Positions 5,430-6,881 of a stretch of DNA of 6,881 nucleotides are shown one piece after another. Origin of the DNA: an uncultured Syntrophobacterales bacterium (lineage in GTDB: Bacteria > Desulfobacterota > Syntrophia > Syntrophales > UBA5619); the NCBI GenBank assembly GCA_903903205.1, contig CAIUXU010000364.1, positions 1 to 6,881 on the forward strand. Direction: 5' to 3'. The notes beneath the pieces are model-generated. The model did not search any database. It worked only from the letters and a program-made list of their open reading frames with translations, and had not been told where the DNA came from. How positions within the stretch are numbered: position 1 is the stretch's first letter; each line of letters opens with the position of its first letter. Position numbers and translations under genes: made by a program.

Positions 5430-6881
5430 ATGAGAGGATTACAACCCTTGAACCTTCATTTGCAGCCCCCAAACCAACCCCTGATCACACTGGAACGTGT
5501 GACTTTGCGTCTGGGAGACCGGATGCTCCTCCCCGGAACATCCTGGGAGATCCGAACCGGAGAAAACTGGGCAATTCTCGGACCCAACGGCTCGGGAAAG
5601 TCCGCCCTCGCCAGGGCCATCCAGGGCGATTGCCCGCATGTCCGGGGAAAATTGATTCGTCACGACCCGGAGGCCGAAGGGAAACGGATCGGTTATGTCT
5701 CCTTCGAGCTTCAGGAGGAGATCCTGGCGCGCGAGGAGCTTCGCGAGGATGAACGGTTTTTCAGCGGCAAGGGGCACGAGCTCACGGCAGGCGAACTGCT
5801 CCGCGGAAAGAACGCGGACCTGACTGCCCTGGACCGCTTTGTGGAGATTTTGGATCTTCGCCCTCTCCTCGGCCACGGCATCCGGTCCCTCTCCAACGGC
5901 GAGAACCGGAAGCTTCTGATCGCCCGGGCGCTTCTGTCCGCCCCAAAGATCCTGATCCTGGACGATCCCTTTGCGGGCCTGGATACCGACAGCCGGCCGG
6001 CGCTGGCCGCAGCCGTTACAAAACTGATGCAGGAAGGGACGCAGATCATTCTTGTCGCCCAGCGCCCGGAGGAGGTGATCCCGGGAATCTCTCATGTGCT
6101 CTTGATCCAAAACGGCCGTGTCGCCAAAACCGGGATGAGGAAAGAGGTGCTGACGCCCGCGCGGATCAGGCGATTTACCGGAAAAGCGAAAGCGCGTCCG
6201 GAGATCCACCTGCCTCCTGCGCAGGGGGACAGCTTGCGGAAAGATGTTGTTGAAGGGGACACCTTGCGCACCGATCCTCTCATCGAAATGACGAACATCC
6301 ATGTGACCTACGGCGAATACGTCGTTTTCGACGGCCTGAACTGGACCGTCCGACGCGGTGAGAACTGGGCAGTCGTCGGGCCGAACGGCTCGGGCAAATC
6401 TACCCTTCTGAGTCTGATCACAGGGGACAATCTGCAGGTTTACGCCAACGAAGTCCACCTTTTCGGAAAGAGGCGGGGCGAAGGGGAGAGCATCTGGGAT
6501 ATCCGGCGCCGGATCGGTGTGGTTTCTCCCGAACTGCAGCTCCGCTACCGGAAACCGGTCCGCGTGCGGGAGGTGGTTCTCTCCGGTTTCTTCGACTCGA
6601 TCGGTCTCTACCACCGACCCAACCCGGAGCAGGAGGCGATTGCCGACCGCTGGCTTGCAATCCTCGGCATGACGGATCTGGCGGACCGGCTTTTTACCCG
6701 CACCTCCTACGGGGAAAAGCGGCTGGCGCTGATCGCGCGGGCGATGGTTAAGTCGCCGGAACTTCTCATCCTGGACGAACCTTGTCAGGGGCTGGACGGC
6801 GCCAATCGGGAAAGGGTGCTTGCGCTGATGGAAGAGATTGGGGAGCGGACCGAAACGGGCCTCATCTACATCACCCACCAC
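5430..6881 (+). CDS. modF: Tandem ABC ATPase, ModF/PhrA-like (3' end beyond window)
   Basis: 484 codons are visible without a stop. Two ABC ATPase domains lie in one chain. Domain 1 has Walker A GPNGSGKSA (51-59), signature LSNGENRK (154-161) and Walker B ILILDDP (174-180). Domain 2 has Walker A GPNGSGKST (317-325), signature TSYGEKR (425-431), Walker B LLILDEP (445-451) and H-loop His at the edge (ITHH). Blocks such as STLLSLITGD, LFGKRRGEGESIWDIRR and LSGFFDSIG closely match Escherichia coli ModF. ModF-type proteins have no membrane domain of their own and have been linked to molybdate use or photorepair, but their true role is unclear. Domain 1 has Asp179 in place of the catalytic Glu and Gln211 at the H-loop, so it looks degenerate. 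The start is uncertain: the ATG at 5430 lacks a good ribosome site, while TTG at 5448 has AGAGGA 9 bases upstream. No modABC genes are nearby. The gene name is by similarity only. Confidence 0.9.
   Translation, partial: MRGLQPLNLHLQPPNQPLITLERVTLRLGDRMLLPGTSWEIRTGENWAILGPNGSGKSALARAIQGDCPHVRGKLIRHDPEAEGKRIGYVSFELQEEILAREELREDERFFSGKGHELTAGELLRGKNADLTALDRFVEILDLRPLLGHGIRSLSNGENRKLLIARALLSAPKILILDDPFAGLDTDSRPALAAAVTKLMQEGTQIILVAQRPEEVIPGISHVLLIQNGRVAKTGMRKEVLTPARIRRFTGKAKARPEIHLPPAQGDSLRKDVVEGDTLRTDPLIEMTNIHVTYGEYVVFDGLNWTVRRGENWAVVGPNGSGKSTLLSLITGDNLQVYANEVHLFGKRRGEGESIWDIRRRIGVVSPELQLRYRKPVRVREVVLSGFFDSIGLYHRPNPEQEAIADRWLAILGMTDLADRLFTRTSYGEKRLALIARAMVKSPELLILDEPCQGLDGANRERVLALMEEIGERTETGLIYITHH
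6225..6268 (+). repeat. In-frame 30-base direct repeat in the linker of the tandem ABC ATPase
   Basis: GGGGACAGCTTGCG (6225-6238) recurs as GGGGACACCTTGCG (6255-6268), 13 of 14 bases identical and exactly 30 bases apart. The period encodes a 10-residue unit, GDSLRKDVVE followed by GDTLRTDPLI, at residues 266-285. It lies in the polar linker between the two ATPase domains. It looks like a small tandem duplication that lengthened the linker; there is no evidence of function. Confidence 0.55.

Noticed and set aside
5485..5502. Inverted repeat TCACAC-6-GTGTGA, CRP-like
   Set aside because: The half-sites are in the opposite order to the CRP consensus and it lies inside the ABC coding region.
5439..6881. 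Long open frame of 480 codons on the minus strand
   Set aside because: It is the antisense shadow of the tandem ABC ATPase, is rich in Arg, Pro and Gln, has no recognisable domain and starts only at a GTG at the edge.

Overview
The window looks like a chromosomal segment from a GC-rich Gram-negative bacterium. Two predicted exported wall enzymes, a classical trp attenuator and the codon use fit a deltaproteobacterium-like (Desulfobacterota) host. That placement is an inference from gene style only; no rRNA or other phylogenetic marker is present.

Layout from right to left on the minus strand. A three-gene block (class IV PLP aminotransferase, 4413-5324; exported VanX-type D-Ala-D-Ala dipeptidase, 3635-4399; exported YkuD-type L,D-transpeptidase, 2859-3629) has gaps of 13 and 5 bases and reads as one operon for D-amino-acid and peptidoglycan metabolism. 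No terminator follows it. Fifteen bases after its last stop codon begins the -35 box of a tryptophan operon promoter (2815-2843). Next come a leader peptide with three consecutive Trp codons (2695-2769), two intrinsic terminators in series (2633-2670 and 2588-2620), and then trpE (1064-2563), trpG (422-1012) and the first 141 codons of trpD (1-425, running off the left edge). TrpE and TrpG together make anthranilate from chorismate and glutamine, and TrpD attaches it to PRPP.

On the plus strand, divergent from the aminotransferase across a 105-base gap, is a tandem-ABC ATPase of the ModF/PhrA type (5430 to the right edge, still open).

The most interesting part is the 295-base trp leader. Hand-folding gives a complete set of exclusive pairings: 1:2 (Trp codons with segment 2), 2:3 antiterminator and 3:4 terminator. 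In addition, released segment 4 can pair with the 5' arm of the second terminator (4:5 versus 5:6). This suggests a relay attenuator in which one ribosome-stalling event disarms two terminators in sequence. The pairings are seen in the sequence; the relay mechanism is inference.
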